Notes: generated by a model from the sequence alone, not told the origin. A DNA stretch of 64,000 nucleotides from Veillonella caviae (GCF_003992125.1 NZ_RQUY01000004.1:55736-119735); one strand, 5' to 3'. Positions 1-8,785 are shown, counted from the first letter of the stretch. Program-made: numbers and translations.

Positions 1-278
1 ACATGTCCAGTACCGACAAGGGCCTCTGGTTGGGCATGAATGAGGACGGTTTTCTTCCGTTTATCGGTGCGGAAATCGCGCAACGCCTTCTCCAAGGCAG
101 AGAAGAACACGAACAGTTGCCATGGGTCAAAAGAACCAGTTTGGAACATGTCGATAACGGTACCATCTTCTTCAATATTAAGACGAGCTAACAATTCTTC
201 CGCAATATCAGACACTACTTCATTATAATCAGATTGTAATGGTGCATTTAAAACAGGTGTTTCTTTTTCAGTCGCCAT
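1..278 (-). CDS. Hypothetical protein, N-terminal part (runs off window start)
   Basis: An open minus-strand frame begins with ATG at 278, follows a G-rich Shine-Dalgarno-like stretch, and stays open to the window edge, giving about 92 residues (start MATEKETPVLNAPLQ). The visible part is acidic, then has an aromatic stretch (FDPWQLFVFFSALEKAL) and a basic RTDKRKK patch, with no signal peptide or membrane segment. I do not recognise the family. It is transcribed away from mntH, whose transcription ends in front of this gene's start. Confidence 0.6.
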   Translation of the reverse strand, partial: MATEKETPVLNAPLQSDYNEVVSDIAEELLARLNIEEDGTVIDMFQTGSFDPWQLFVFFSALEKALRDFRTDKRKKTVLIHAQPEALVGTGH

Positions 279-347
279 GGGGCCCCCTATATCATCAATC
301 TTATAGCATATATAATAATTTGTACCACAAATGTGGTGATACACAAG

Positions 348-388
348 TAAGAGATAGGGATTGCTTTCACAACAAACCCTATCTCTTA
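348..388 (-). terminator. Hairpin downstream of mntH
   Basis: A perfect 12-bp inverted repeat (arms 348-359 and 377-388, TAAGAGATAGGG type) with a 17-nt loop lies 15 nt past the mntH stop. The T-tract after the stem is poor, so it may terminate weakly or stabilise the 3' end. Confidence 0.6.
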
Positions 389-402
389 TTGTACCATACT
401 TT

Positions 403-1662
403 CTACCCTACATAGAGTAAATATATATTCATTATTGTCACAACAATACCGATAGACCACAATAAAACACCTGTAAATCTACGGTTCACATAATTTCCCA
501 TAACGCGACGACTACTGGTCATGTACAATTGCAAAAATATAGTAATAGGCAATTGTAAACTGAGAAACATTTGAGAAATAAGCAACGCTTGAAAGGAGTC
601 TGTAATAAACAGAATCATCAACAGCGCTGGTACATAGGTGAGTGCCAATCCAAAACGACTGTGGAAATCCTTCATATCGTAGGACTCTCCAAACATGCCA
701 GCGAAAATGCTAGCCCCTGCCATGCCTGCTGTAGCCGACGATGCAAGGCCAGCAAAAAGCAATGCTAATGCAAATATAGTACCTGCCGCAGGGCCGATGA
801 GAGGTCGCAGCAATTCTTCAGCCTGTTCTAATTCCGTTACGCCTATACCATGAGAAAAAAAGACCGCTGCAGCCAAGAGAATCATGGCAGAATTAATCAT
901 CCATCCAATTCCCATGGACACCAATGTATCTAGGAACTCATAACGTAATTGTTTTTGCATCACCGCCTCATCTTGGATATTGAATTGGCGGCTCTGAATA
1001 ATTTCAGAGTGCAAGAATAAATTATGTGGCATAATGACAGCACCTAAAATGCTAAGGATAACTAGCATGGATTCATTAGGTATACTAGGATTCACCCAGC
1101 CGATACCAGCTGCCACCCAATCTACATCGACCATATTCACCTCGACCAAGTATGCCAAAGCAATGAGGGATACGAAACCGGCAATGATGCGTTCCAGTTT
1201 ACGATAGGAATTCGTCACCAGCATCACCGTGCACACTACCGCGGTAAGGACGCTACCGATGACAAGAGGCACATTAAAAAGCATTTTTAAAGCAATAGCG
1301 GCGCCAATAAATTCTGCTAGCGCCGTAGCTACTGCCGCAATACCGGTAGTACTGAGCACGATGCGAGATAACCAACGAGGTAAAAATTCATAGGCGCACT
1401 CCGCCAAGCACTGCCCACGAACGATGCCTAAATGGGCCACATTATGTTGCAATAAAATGAGCATAATCGTAGATAAAGTAACAACCCATAGTAACTCATA
1501 ACCAAAACTAGCACCAGCCGCTAAATTGGCAGCCCAGTTGCCAGGATCGATAAAGCCGACCGTAACGATAATGCCCGGCCCAATGTATTTAAACACCTCA
1601 CTGACCTGCTCTTTACCATTTTGATGGACTGTAAACAGTTTATTCTTTATTATATTAAACAT
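403..1662 (-). CDS. mntH: Nramp-family divalent metal (Mn2+/Fe2+) transporter
   Basis: A 419-aa polytopic inner-membrane protein, the usual length for bacterial MntH. The TM1 metal-binding motif DPGNW is present near residue 40 and the TM6 motif MPHNLFLHS near residue 210; these form the metal site in Nramp proton-coupled Mn2+/Fe2+ importers. About eleven hydrophobic segments are visible. The ATG at 1662 follows GGGAGAAACA. It starts 30 nt after the stop of the secreted SLH-type protein gene upstream, so the two are probably co-transcribed. No clear MntR or Fur box was seen nearby. Family is certain; preferred metal is inferred. Confidence 0.93.
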   Translation of the reverse strand: MFNIIKNKLFTVHQNGKEQVSEVFKYIGPGIIVTVGFIDPGNWAANLAAGASFGYELLWVVTLSTIMLILLQHNVAHLGIVRGQCLAECAYEFLPRWLSRIVLSTTGIAAVATALAEFIGAAIALKMLFNVPLVIGSVLTAVVCTVMLVTNSYRKLERIIAGFVSLIALAYLVEVNMVDVDWVAAGIGWVNPSIPNESMLVILSILGAVIMPHNLFLHSEIIQSRQFNIQDEAVMQKQLRYEFLDTLVSMGIGWMINSAMILLAAAVFFSHGIGVTELEQAEELLRPLIGPAAGTIFALALLFAGLASSATAGMAGASIFAGMFGESYDMKDFHSRFGLALTYVPALLMILFITDSFQALLISQMFLSLQLPITIFLQLYMTSSRRVMGNYVNRRFTGVLLWSIGIVVTIMNIYLLYVG

Positions 1663-1691
1663 TGTTTCTCCCTACGACGCCAGAAGATATT

Positions 1692-2408
1692 TTATAGGGT
1701 GAAAGCCAACTCTGTACGTACCCGACTATCTACGGTGGATTTTTTACTATCTGCTTTGCCGTAACGAATACGCACATCACCACCTACCTTCACACGAGAA
1801 TCATCGATTTTGAATTTCTTCATTTTCTCTTTAATTTGTTCCTCTGTAAGAGCCTTTTCACTATTATTATTGACTCCATCGGCAGCCGCATCTAAAGCCT
1901 CTTGTTGAGCCTCAGAAAGTTTTGCTTTCCCCTTTTGTTTCGATGCCATTTTCTCTTCCTGTTGACGTCGTTTTTCTAATTTTTCTTTCTTCTCTTTCTC
2001 TACGCGATAATTCATTACATCACGCATATTTTCTTGATAAATGCGGAGCGCAAACGTTCGATCATTGTCATTCATTTGCTCTCGTTTATCTATGACTTTA
2101 TCAATGAGCGGCATTAACTCATCCTTTGTGTAGGATGTAGTCCCATCAAAAACAAAACCCGTAGGCGCTTCAATAGCTTCATGTTTAATCAAAGTTTGTA
2201 ATGCCGTATATGTCCAATCACTAGGTGTAATGAGGTTTGGATTACGAATTGTACCTGTACTACCCATATTCACCTCAGATACTACACCGGCTTCCACAGG
2301 AATAGCACTAGGAATCTCTGCGGCATGTGCCGATAACAATCCAATGGCACCTGCTAATAAGGCCCCTCCAATGAATGAAGCCATTAATCTATGTTGTAAA
2401 CGATTCAT
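1692..2408 (-). CDS. Secreted SLH-like protein with a residual barrel segment
   Basis: About 238 aa. A signal peptide ends near LLSAHA-AE, so the protein is exported. Residues about 45-110 (from ITPSDWTYTALQTLI) resemble an S-layer-homology domain like those at the N-terminus of Veillonella OmpM-type porins, which hold the outer membrane to peptidoglycan. A strongly charged, probably coiled-coil segment (EKEKKEKLEKRRQQEEK) follows. The last 35 residues (KVGGDVRIRYG... to a terminal ELAFTL) look like the first and last strands of a porin barrel with nothing between. Start chosen at the second ATG after GGAGG; a GTG at 2420 is also in frame. Either a short family of its own or a shortened porin. 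Function unknown. Confidence 0.7.
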   Translation of the reverse strand: MNRLQHRLMASFIGGALLAGAIGLLSAHAAEIPSAIPVEAGVVSEVNMGSTGTIRNPNLITPSDWTYTALQTLIKHEAIEAPTGFVFDGTTSYTKDELMPLIDKVIDKREQMNDNDRTFALRIYQENMRDVMNYRVEKEKKEKLEKRRQQEEKMASKQKGKAKLSEAQQEALDAAADGVNNNSEKALTEEQIKEKMKKFKIDDSRVKVGGDVRIRYGKADSKKSTVDSRVRTELAFTL

Positions 2409-2453
2409 CATAACCTCCACGAGTTAATCCCATATGGAATATATACGGGTAAT

Positions 2454-2484
2454 AAAAAAACCACACATCCATCGGATATGCGGT
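2454..2484 (-). terminator. Intrinsic terminator after tRNA-Ser
   Basis: In minus-strand sense an 11-bp stem (ACCGCATATCC paired with GGATGTGTGGT, including G-U pairs) is followed directly by seven T residues. It lies just 3' of the tRNA gene. Confidence 0.85.
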
Positions 2485-2492
2485 CTTCAGCA

Positions 2493-2583
2493 TGGCGGAG
2501 GATTAGGGATTCGAACCCTAGCGACGGTAACCCGCCCTAACGATTTAGCAAACCGTCCTCTTCAGCCTCTTGAGTAATCCTCC
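2493..2583 (-). tRNA. tRNA-Ser (anticodon GCU)
   Basis: A 91-nt minus-strand cloverleaf: acceptor GGAGGAT at 2583 paired with ATCCTCC, long variable arm typical of class II serine tRNA, T-loop GGTTCGAATCC and an encoded 3' GCCA end. The anticodon loop reads TTTGCTAAA, giving GCU, which reads AGC/AGU serine codons. An intrinsic terminator follows. Confidence 0.93.
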
Positions 2584-2632
2584 ATGCTTACTGGGTAATC
2601 ATATCATACCCAATAAGTCATTGTCAATCACA

Positions 2633-3067
2633 TTATTTCAACATGGATTCAATAAACCAAATTTGTTTTACATAATACTCTACATGGTCTTCCATCATGT
2701 TAGAAAGAGCGAAATGATCTTCTTCACTAGCAGCGGAACGAATAGCAAGGGCTTGGTCTTTCATATATTTAAAATCATTCAACAAGATTTCAATAACTTG
2801 TGCTTGAGGAATATCTACTTGACCTAGTTCTTCTATTTTAGACAATGCAGCATATTCTTTTGAATTTACCAATGGAAATTGGCCTGCCATTTTCACAGCT
2901 TCTGCAACTGCATCAAAGTAATCAAATGCCACATCATAGACGGACTCAAGGTATTCATGAATAGATTTAAACTGTGGGCCTACTACATTAAAATGTAAAT
3001 TGTGAAGTTTTACATTCCACACGGAAAGGTCTGCTAAATATTGATTAACTTGTGCTACATTTTTCAT
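2633..3067 (-). CDS. dps: Dps/ferritin-like iron-storage and DNA-protection protein
   Basis: 144 aa, normal Dps length. The Dps signature HNLHFNVVGPQFKSIHEYLE (about 22-41) carries the His and Glu/Asp residues of the inter-subunit ferroxidase centre, followed by DVAFDYFDAVAE. Dps forms cytosolic dodecamers that oxidise Fe2+ with H2O2 and store ferric iron. The N-terminus is short and lacks a Lys-rich tail, so direct DNA binding is uncertain. The ATG at 3067 follows a GGAGG-type site. The upstream spacer holds PerR/Fur-like palindromes (3158-3205), which fits peroxide or iron control. Single-gene unit. Confidence 0.92.
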   Translation of the reverse strand: MKNVAQVNQYLADLSVWNVKLHNLHFNVVGPQFKSIHEYLESVYDVAFDYFDAVAEAVKMAGQFPLVNSKEYAALSKIEELGQVDIPQAQVIEILLNDFKYMKDQALAIRSAASEEDHFALSNMMEDHVEYYVKQIWFIESMLK

Positions 3068-3157
3068 AATAATTTTCCTCCATCGTTAATTTTCAACTAG
3101 ATTTATAAGGTCATATGTACCTTAAATAACTTATAAACTCTTAATTATCATCTTAAT

Positions 3158-3205
3158 TTATAATCATTATTGATTATATCGATAGTATATCAATAATAAT
3201 TATCT
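3158..3205 (-). promoter_or_regulatory. PerR/Fur-like palindromes upstream of dps
   Basis: 3158-3172 reads TTATAATCATTATTG, matching 12 of 14 fixed positions of the PerR consensus TTATAATnATTATAA. 3191-3205 (CAATAATAATTATCT) is a weaker second copy. Both are about 90-140 nt upstream of the dps start in an otherwise empty spacer (3068-3365). Dps genes in Firmicutes are classic PerR targets; the match here is by eye in AT-rich DNA. Confidence 0.45.
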
Positions 3206-3365
3206 GTGTCAATAACTATATTTATATTTTTCGATTAGTTTAATATGCCTAATACATACTATAGTGCTATCATCATGTCCCCTCTATAAAGCTATTTGAA
3301 ATCATAGAATCACTGTACAATACCGTTTCACAATCATAGAGTTTACGTAATGAACAGTAATAATA

Positions 3366-3404
3366 CAAAAACAGCACACCTATATCGATTAATAGGCATG
3401 CTGT
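3366..3404 (-). terminator. Intrinsic terminator after cysE
   Basis: A 13-bp stem with two mismatches (arms 3371-3383 and 3392-3404) is followed in minus sense by TTTTTG, immediately downstream of the cysE stop. Confidence 0.8.
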
Positions 3405-3409
3405 TTATC

Positions 3410-4018
3410 TTATATATAATACTCAATATAATCTTCTGGTAATTTCTTTTCCGCTTTAGTAGGCGCTTTAGAATTACGGCGAGGTTTACGAACGTACATG
3501 TTTTCTGGATCGGTTTCAAAAATGACCATATCCTCTGGAATATCGTGTTTAATTACGAGATTACAACCAATTTTTGTACGTGCACCGATAGTAATATCGC
3601 CAAGGATTTTTGTGCCCGTACCGATGAGAACTTCATTTTCAATAGTAGGATGGCGTTTCACCTTTTGCGATGACATACCGCCTAATGTAACTTGGTGAAA
3701 CAAAGTTACATTATCTCCTACAATAGCAGTTTCGCCGATAACAACCCCCATGCCATGATCGATGAATAAACCTTTACCGATAGTAGCACCGGGATGAATT
3801 TCAATCCCCGTTACATGACGAGAATGCAAGGCTACACGGCGCGCCAACGTAGGCCACCCCGCTTTGTACAAGCGATGCGCAAAAAAATGCCAAAACAAGG
3901 CCGTCATATGTGGATACGTCCAAATGACCATCCATACACTAGTAGCGGCTGGGTCAGAATCCATGACGCGTTGAATATTATATTGAATTTTAGCCCATAA
4001 CTCGCGTAAACTTCGCAT
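3410..4018 (-). CDS. cysE: Serine O-acetyltransferase
   Basis: About 202 aa, like the short EpsC/CysE form. It makes O-acetyl-L-serine from serine and acetyl-CoA, the first step of cysteine synthesis. The left-handed beta-helix of hexapeptide repeats is visible (IEIHPGATIGKGLFIDHG, VVIGETAIVGDNV, HPTIENEVLIGTGTKILGD), with the catalytic His region in HVTGIEIHPGA and FIDHGMG. An upstream in-frame ATG at 4081 lacks a ribosome site, while 4018 follows GGAG at good spacing, so 4018 is chosen. cysK lies 110 nt upstream on the same strand; the two enzymes act in sequence and often form a complex through the CysE C-terminus, which here ends in Ile (EYYI). Confidence 0.93.
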   Translation of the reverse strand: MRSLRELWAKIQYNIQRVMDSDPAATSVWMVIWTYPHMTALFWHFFAHRLYKAGWPTLARRVALHSRHVTGIEIHPGATIGKGLFIDHGMGVVIGETAIVGDNVTLFHQVTLGGMSSQKVKRHPTIENEVLIGTGTKILGDITIGARTKIGCNLVIKHDIPEDMVIFETDPENMYVRKPRRNSKAPTKAEKKLPEDYIEYYI

Positions 4019-4130
4019 ACATGACTCTCCTACTATAGTTCTATCATAAACGAACGCATCTGAAACTGTATATTCCATCACAGTTTTTATTATCCGCTTC
4101 TGTATTACAATCTCGCTGTACCGATAGTAT

Positions 4131-5045
4131 CTATTTTACATACTCTGTATTCTTAAAATCCATAAGAGATAGATATTTCTCCACCCCATCTGGTGCGATA
4201 ACAACAATGGTTTTGTTCGGTTCTTCAGTACTGATGCGTTTTGCCGTACTAATGGCAGCCCCTGCACTAAGTCCGATGGAAATCCCACTTTGTCGCATAA
4301 ACCTTTGCACTTCTGTAAAAGCAGCTTCATCGCTAACTGTATAGGCTGCATCCATCAAAGATTGATCAAAATTATGAGGAATAAATCCAGCCCCAATACC
4401 TTGAATGGTGTGAGGTCCACCCTTACCTTCGGTAATCACCGGAGAACCAGCCGGTTCTACTGCAATAGCGCGTATCTTCGAATTATGTTCACGCAATTTA
4501 CGCACTACGCCTGTGAAAGTCCCGCCTGTACCGATACCAGCGACGAAAATATCTACCTCAGGTACTTGTTCTATGATTTCCTCGCCTGTAGTGCGATAGT
4601 GAATATCTGGATTCGCAGGATTTACAAATTGACCTAAGGTGAAAGCATTCGGATAGGTATCTAAAATTTCATTAGCTCTTGCAAGAGCCCCTTTCATGCC
4701 TGTTTCTTTAGGCGTTAAAATGAGCTGAGCCCCATAAGCCTTAATGAGTTCCCGCCGCTCCTTACTCATGCTTTCAGGCATGATAATCACAGTTTTAATG
4801 TTAAGCATAGCCCCTACCATGGCAAGAGCAATGCCAGTATTGCCACTAGTGGCTTCGACAATAATGCTGTCATCATGGATGCGACCTTGTTCCTTAGCAG
4901 CTGTCAACATTCCCAATACAGCTCGGTCTTTCACAGAACCACCAACATTATACTTTTCCAATTTTACATAAATTTTTGTATTCGGAATTTGATACACCGG
5001 TGTTTTGCCAATCAATTCAATAGCATTATTCGTGGTAAGACTCAT
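4131..5045 (-). CDS. cysK: Cysteine synthase (O-acetylserine sulfhydrylase)
   Basis: 304 aa PLP enzyme joining O-acetylserine and sulfide to give cysteine. The PLP lysine lies in GGSVKDRAV (about 35-43), the substrate loop in EATSGNTGIALA (about 65-76), and the phosphate-binding glycine loop in GIGTGGTFTG (about 170). Start taken at the ATG at 5045, eight nt after AGAAGG; an upstream in-frame start at 5066 is less well placed. It is the promoter-proximal gene of a cysK-cysE pair and has a roughly 220-nt leader containing an intrinsic terminator, so expression is probably attenuated as well as operator-controlled. Confidence 0.93.
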   Translation of the reverse strand: MSLTTNNAIELIGKTPVYQIPNTKIYVKLEKYNVGGSVKDRAVLGMLTAAKEQGRIHDDSIIVEATSGNTGIALAMVGAMLNIKTVIIMPESMSKERRELIKAYGAQLILTPKETGMKGALARANEILDTYPNAFTLGQFVNPANPDIHYRTTGEEIIEQVPEVDIFVAGIGTGGTFTGVVRKLREHNSKIRAIAVEPAGSPVITEGKGGPHTIQGIGAGFIPHNFDQSLMDAAYTVSDEAAFTEVQRFMRQSGISIGLSAGAAISTAKRISTEEPNKTIVVIAPDGVEKYLSLMDFKNTEYVK

Positions 5046-5161
5046 GGTAAACCTTCTCTCACACATAGTAAAGAAATATAGTACGAATTTGATTATAATT
5101 GAAACAATCTAAACAATTATAATCACCCAATAGAGCCTACAGTAACATGTAAATACCTTAT

Positions 5162-5197
5162 TAAAAAGAAAACGCCCTTGGATACTCCCAAGGGCGT
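5162..5197 (-). terminator. Intrinsic terminator inside the cysK leader
   Basis: A 10-bp GC-rich stem (ACGCCCTTGG / CCAAGGGCGT, 5172-5181 and 5188-5197) with a six-nt loop is followed in minus sense by TTTTCTTTTT. It lies about 118 nt upstream of cysK and about 70 nt downstream of the predicted start site, so it is placed to act as an attenuator. An upstream hairpin (GTCAGGTAAC with a complementary GTTGAAACCGTGAC, about 5201-5227) could compete with it. No known riboswitch class was recognised. Confidence 0.75.
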
Positions 5198-5264
5198 AAG
5201 TCACGGTTTCAACTATCGTTACCTGACTATACACGGGGTATAATCATTTGTACACTCTATATAC

Positions 5265-5301
5265 ATATTCCTACTTTAACACCTAGGAATATATATGTCA
5301 A
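5265..5301 (-). promoter_or_regulatory. cysK promoter with overlapping inverted-repeat operator
   Basis: Minus-strand -35 TTGACA (5296-5301), 17-nt spacer and -10 TAAAGT (5273-5278). Overlapping the -10 is a perfect 9-bp inverted repeat with 10-nt spacing: ATATTCCTA (5265-5273) and TAGGAATAT (5284-5292). Its GGAAT half-sites recall Rrf2-family cysteine regulators such as CymR, but that link is inference. The rest of 5302-5461 shows no gene. Confidence 0.6.
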
Positions 5302-5461
5302 CAAAAATAGAAGCCTTTAAAACCCGCAGTTTATAGGAATTATAAGGGTTTATAAGCGATATATAGTCCAACATACTAGGTTCTACCATAACAATTCCAA
5401 GTCGGTTTAAATAGCTCGTTCTCTTCTCAGTCGCTAACATATAGGAATACAAACTCTACCT

Positions 5462-6268
5462 TTAAAAATAGAAGAACAAACTAAATCCAAAGATAAGTCC
5501 TATGATGGATAAAATGACAGCAATATTAACCACAATACGACCGATTAGCACACCATCAGTACGGAGTTTGCTTTCATCATAGTGAAAGATAAGATGACCA
5601 TAGAGATACCCCATAATGAGATAGGTACATATAAAACTACTCATTAATACAGGAACATCTGAATCGGTAGCACCCAAAAGGAGCGTTAATGCACCCCATT
5701 TAGGCACCAAGTACACCAATGCTAAATTGAGCAAGATTTCAATACTTTTACAGCTTAGCGCCCATACCACATAGGGCCAAGATGATCGCAAGGGAACCCG
5801 CAACATGTAAATAAAGGATACAAAGCAAGCGAGTACGGATTGAGAGTGAGATTGTACATACCGCTCTTCCCAACTAGGCGCTACTAATTCTTGCTTAATC
5901 TGTTCATACCGGAATATAAGGTTTCTTTTACCATGGGAAATATCCACTACGCCTGCCAAATCTAAAATACTGAAGGCTAGCACCAAAAGAATACCCGTGG
6001 ATACGACAGGATTCTGCAATATAGCCAAATACTCAGTAATACTATATGCAGATATGTAAAACAGTTCTAAAAAATGCATCACCGCCATATCACACAATAA
6101 TACAATGATGGACATAATGACAAAAGCAAACCAACGTTTGCCATTACTGCGTAAAGGGTGACTAATATGGACGCCCGCTATCACAGACCCCGGTTGCAAA
6201 GATATGCCTATACCAATGAGAAAGCAAATAAAAAACGAAACACTTTCGCTAATTATATAATTTTCCAT
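5462..6268 (-). CDS. Polytopic membrane protein of unknown function
   Basis: 268 aa with about seven hydrophobic segments (roughly 8-30, 45-70, 85-108, 140-160, 168-190, 203-228, 240-265), so an inner-membrane protein. No motif I can assign; a charged cytosolic-looking loop (GKRNLIFRYEQIKQELVAP) lies mid-protein. It starts two nt after the queF stop with no convincing ribosome site of its own, so translation is probably coupled to queF. The pairing hints at a link with queuosine precursors, but the sequence does not resemble the QueT or YhhQ transporters I know. Confidence 0.7.
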   Translation of the reverse strand: MENYIISESVSFFICFLIGIGISLQPGSVIAGVHISHPLRSNGKRWFAFVIMSIIVLLCDMAVMHFLELFYISAYSITEYLAILQNPVVSTGILLVLAFSILDLAGVVDISHGKRNLIFRYEQIKQELVAPSWEERYVQSHSQSVLACFVSFIYMLRVPLRSSWPYVVWALSCKSIEILLNLALVYLVPKWGALTLLLGATDSDVPVLMSSFICTYLIMGYLYGHLIFHYDESKLRTDGVLIGRIVVNIAVILSIIGLIFGFSLFFYF

Positions 6269-6270
6269 TA

Positions 6271-6768
6271 TTATCTATACGCTACGCGTTCTGGCTGCAT
6301 ATCATGGAAATGCAATCGTTCTTTCGCCGTTTGTTCCCAATCGGTACCAGGTTTACCATAATTGGCATACGGGTCGATAGACAAACCGCCACGCGGTGTA
6401 AATTTGCCCCACACTTCAATATATTTAGGATTCATCAACTTCACAAGATCCTTCATAATGATGTTAATACAGTCCTCATGAAAGTCCCCATGATTGCGGA
6501 AACTAAAGAGATATAATTTTAGAGATTTAGATTCTACCATTTTCTTATCTGGTACATAAGAAATATAAATAGTGGCAAAGTCTGGTTGCCCCGTCATAGG
6601 ACAAAGGCTAGTAAACTCTGGACAATTAAACTTAACAAAATAATCATTATCAGGATGTTTATTATCAAACGCCTCTAATACTTGTGGCGCATAATCAGTA
6701 GGATAATCTGTTGTTTGGCCTAACATCGTTACGCCTTGTAATTCTTGTTCGGATCTGCCGGATGCCAT
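6271..6768 (-). CDS. queF: NADPH-dependent preQ0 reductase (7-cyano-7-deazaguanine reductase)
   Basis: 165 aa, the short unimodular QueF form. It reduces the nitrile of preQ0 to preQ1 in queuosine tRNA modification. The catalytic Cys is in [18 protein letters not shown] (about 48-65), and the QueF motif [20 protein letters not shown] (about 79-98) binds NADPH and substrate. ATG at 6768 follows AGAAGG. No queC, queD or queE is nearby, so preQ0 must come from genes elsewhere or from uptake. The downstream membrane protein is effectively co-translated. Confidence 0.94.
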   Translation of the reverse strand: MASGRSEQELQGVTMLGQTTDYPTDYAPQVLEAFDNKHPDNDYFVKFNCPEFTSLCPMTGQPDFATIYISYVPDKKMVESKSLKLYLFSFRNHGDFHEDCINIIMKDLVKLMNPKYIEVWGKFTPRGGLSIDPYANYGKPGTDWEQTAKERLHFHDMQPERVAYR

Positions 6769-6897
6769 GAGAGACCTTCTTTCTATAGGTAATACATAAA
6801 GTAATATATAAGGTAATATATAATAGTTTATTATACCATGAGCATATCATTCAACCTATTCCAATCATAGGCACAGATATTCTCTATTCTACAAACT

Positions 6898-8520
6898 TCA
6901 TCGAAGTTTTATATTTTTAAACCGTTCCGATACATTATCTATACGTTGCTTTACTGAATCTAATGATTCTTTCATATCGCTCGGCGGTTTAATATATGCA
7001 TTTTGTATAGATTTAACATTTCCTTGTATTTCTTTAGAGTTTTCCCCAGCTTGACGGAATCCACTCGTGATACGAGCCATTTGTTCTCCCACCTCATCGT
7101 AGGAGCTTTCATCATAGAGAATAAAATTACTACCACCATGTGAAGTAATATTAAGAGGCCCCATGGTGAGTTCCCCATTATCGATATGTAACGCATCAGT
7201 ACTGATAACAGAAATCGGAGTTTCTACCTTCACATCTGCAAAGGATAAATGACGCCCTTTGTTGTGAAATTGACCAGAAATCCCCTTAATAGGGATGAGC
7301 ATATAACGACCCTCACCAGACCAAAAATTCCCCCATACCTCCATATCCTTCGGCTGCCCTTGGCTAACAAAGTTGAGGTTTGCCGACACAGGCACGTCAA
7401 ATTCCGGTGTTTTCAACGCCATACTGCTGTCCAAATCTTTAGCAACACCATACAATTTATAGGCACGAGTATCGATGTTATACATTCCATGAGCCTCTAG
7501 TTTCCCCTTGTACACATTGGCAAATACCTCTTTAAAATTGAGAATGCCATCTTGGTATTCCACATCACCTACGATATTTTCAAAGGTAAGTGCAGGGATT
7601 TGCAATATAGGCATAGTCACACGACCCGCTGCCAATGGTCGGTTTAAATCGCCAGTAACATACGTAAGCAATGTCATTTTATCATGAATGGAATCGCCAA
7701 ATCCTAGCGATGACGGGTCTACACCAAAAATGTCCAGCTTCATGTCCACTGTCGGCATTTGACGTTTCTCCAAGGGTTTCATATTGATGCGACCTACCAT
7801 TTTCACACTATCGCCAATGGCGGTACCACCAAATTTACCGGTGCTAACATCGATTTGTACAGCACTCCGTGTATTAACATCAAATTTAGCATTTACATCA
7901 TTCATTACATAATGACGGTGCTTTTGAAATAATTCTACTCGACAATTGTGCAATTCAACAGTCATGTCTAACTGTTGACCATTCCAATTGAAGTTACGCA
8001 CTTGTTTACCTAATTCTTCTTGCCGTTCTTGGGTTGTTTTCTTTGGTTTCTTCGCCCCTTTTTCCGCCTCTTCTAAAGATTTGTTTACATTTGGCGATAG
8101 CGGTGCAAAATCAAAACGATTATTATCATCTAAGTCGGCAACGATAACCGCATCATTTAGCTCAATACTACGAATAGCAGAGGCTTTAAAATTCCGCGTT
8201 ATTACATCCCACATACTAACCCGAATCTTACCACTCGGCACGTGGAGCAATTCGTTCCCTTCCGCATCAGACCATACTAAATCCTCAAAGGATATAGTGC
8301 CCCACGGCATCGCATTAAGGCTACTTACCGTAATAGTTCCCCTCATCATAGATTGACTAGCCATAACTTCATTGAAAATGACGCCTATCCCACGACTAGC
8401 AATGGTAAAGAGTATAAAAATAATGACCACCCCAATAGAGATGAATGCAGCCAATCCTTTTAACCCCTGCTTATATAATTGTTTATATTTGCTCCAATAA
8501 GAGCGCAGTTTCCTCATCAT
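6898..8520 (-). CDS. AsmA/DUF748-like periplasmic protein with one N-terminal membrane anchor
   Basis: About 540 aa. One N-terminal transmembrane helix (GLAAFISIGVVIIFILFTIA, about 19-38) is followed by a long, beta-rich periplasmic region with repeated AsmA-like elements (GTISFEDLVW, GKFGGTAIGDSVKMVGRI, TFENIVGDVEYQDGILNFKE) and a C-terminal amphipathic helix. AsmA/TamB/YhdP-group proteins span the periplasm and carry lipid or help outer-membrane assembly, which fits a diderm Firmicute. The open frame extends up to 8661, but that extension is AT-rich and not protein-like; the Met-Met at 8520 is taken as the start though no good ribosome site is visible. Family is likely, exact role unknown. 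Confidence 0.75.
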   Translation of the reverse strand: MMRKLRSYWSKYKQLYKQGLKGLAAFISIGVVIIFILFTIASRGIGVIFNEVMASQSMMRGTITVSSLNAMPWGTISFEDLVWSDAEGNELLHVPSGKIRVSMWDVITRNFKASAIRSIELNDAVIVADLDDNNRFDFAPLSPNVNKSLEEAEKGAKKPKKTTQERQEELGKQVRNFNWNGQQLDMTVELHNCRVELFQKHRHYVMNDVNAKFDVNTRSAVQIDVSTGKFGGTAIGDSVKMVGRINMKPLEKRQMPTVDMKLDIFGVDPSSLGFGDSIHDKMTLLTYVTGDLNRPLAAGRVTMPILQIPALTFENIVGDVEYQDGILNFKEVFANVYKGKLEAHGMYNIDTRAYKLYGVAKDLDSSMALKTPEFDVPVSANLNFVSQGQPKDMEVWGNFWSGEGRYMLIPIKGISGQFHNKGRHLSFADVKVETPISVISTDALHIDNGELTMGPLNITSHGGSNFILYDESSYDEVGEQMARITSGFRQAGENSKEIQGNVKSIQNAYIKPPSDMKESLDSVKQRIDNVSERFKNIKLR

Positions 8521-8785
8521 ATGTATAGTATAACACTTCCATATAGTTTCAAATAAAATATAACCATACATATTATATATAAGGACTACTTCACTAGCTA
8601 CTGTACAACCTATATGTATTCCTGTGAAAGCTATATCTTTATGAGTACGTGTCTCAAACATTTAACAATAATAACTTATGAAAGCTATTATTGGGGCAAC
8701 ATCTATTGTATTTTGTACGAAAGAAGAATATAATCTATTTACCAAATTATATTGTATAATCCTTTGATTGCAGGAGGTCTCCATC

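Noticed and set aside
3498..4000. Plus-strand ORFs opposite cysE
   Set aside because: Shadows of the hexapeptide-repeat coding sequence.
4019..4081. Upstream cysE start at 4081
   Set aside because: No ribosome site there, whereas 4018 has a well-spaced GGAG.
5046..5300. T-box or SAM riboswitch for cysK
   Set aside because: No T-box tRNA-pairing motif and no SAM-box core; only a terminator and an unassigned upstream hairpin can be supported.
8521..8661. N-terminal extension of the AsmA-like protein to 8661
   Set aside because: The added 47 residues are AT-driven, lack a signal or anchor, and put the real membrane anchor too far inside.
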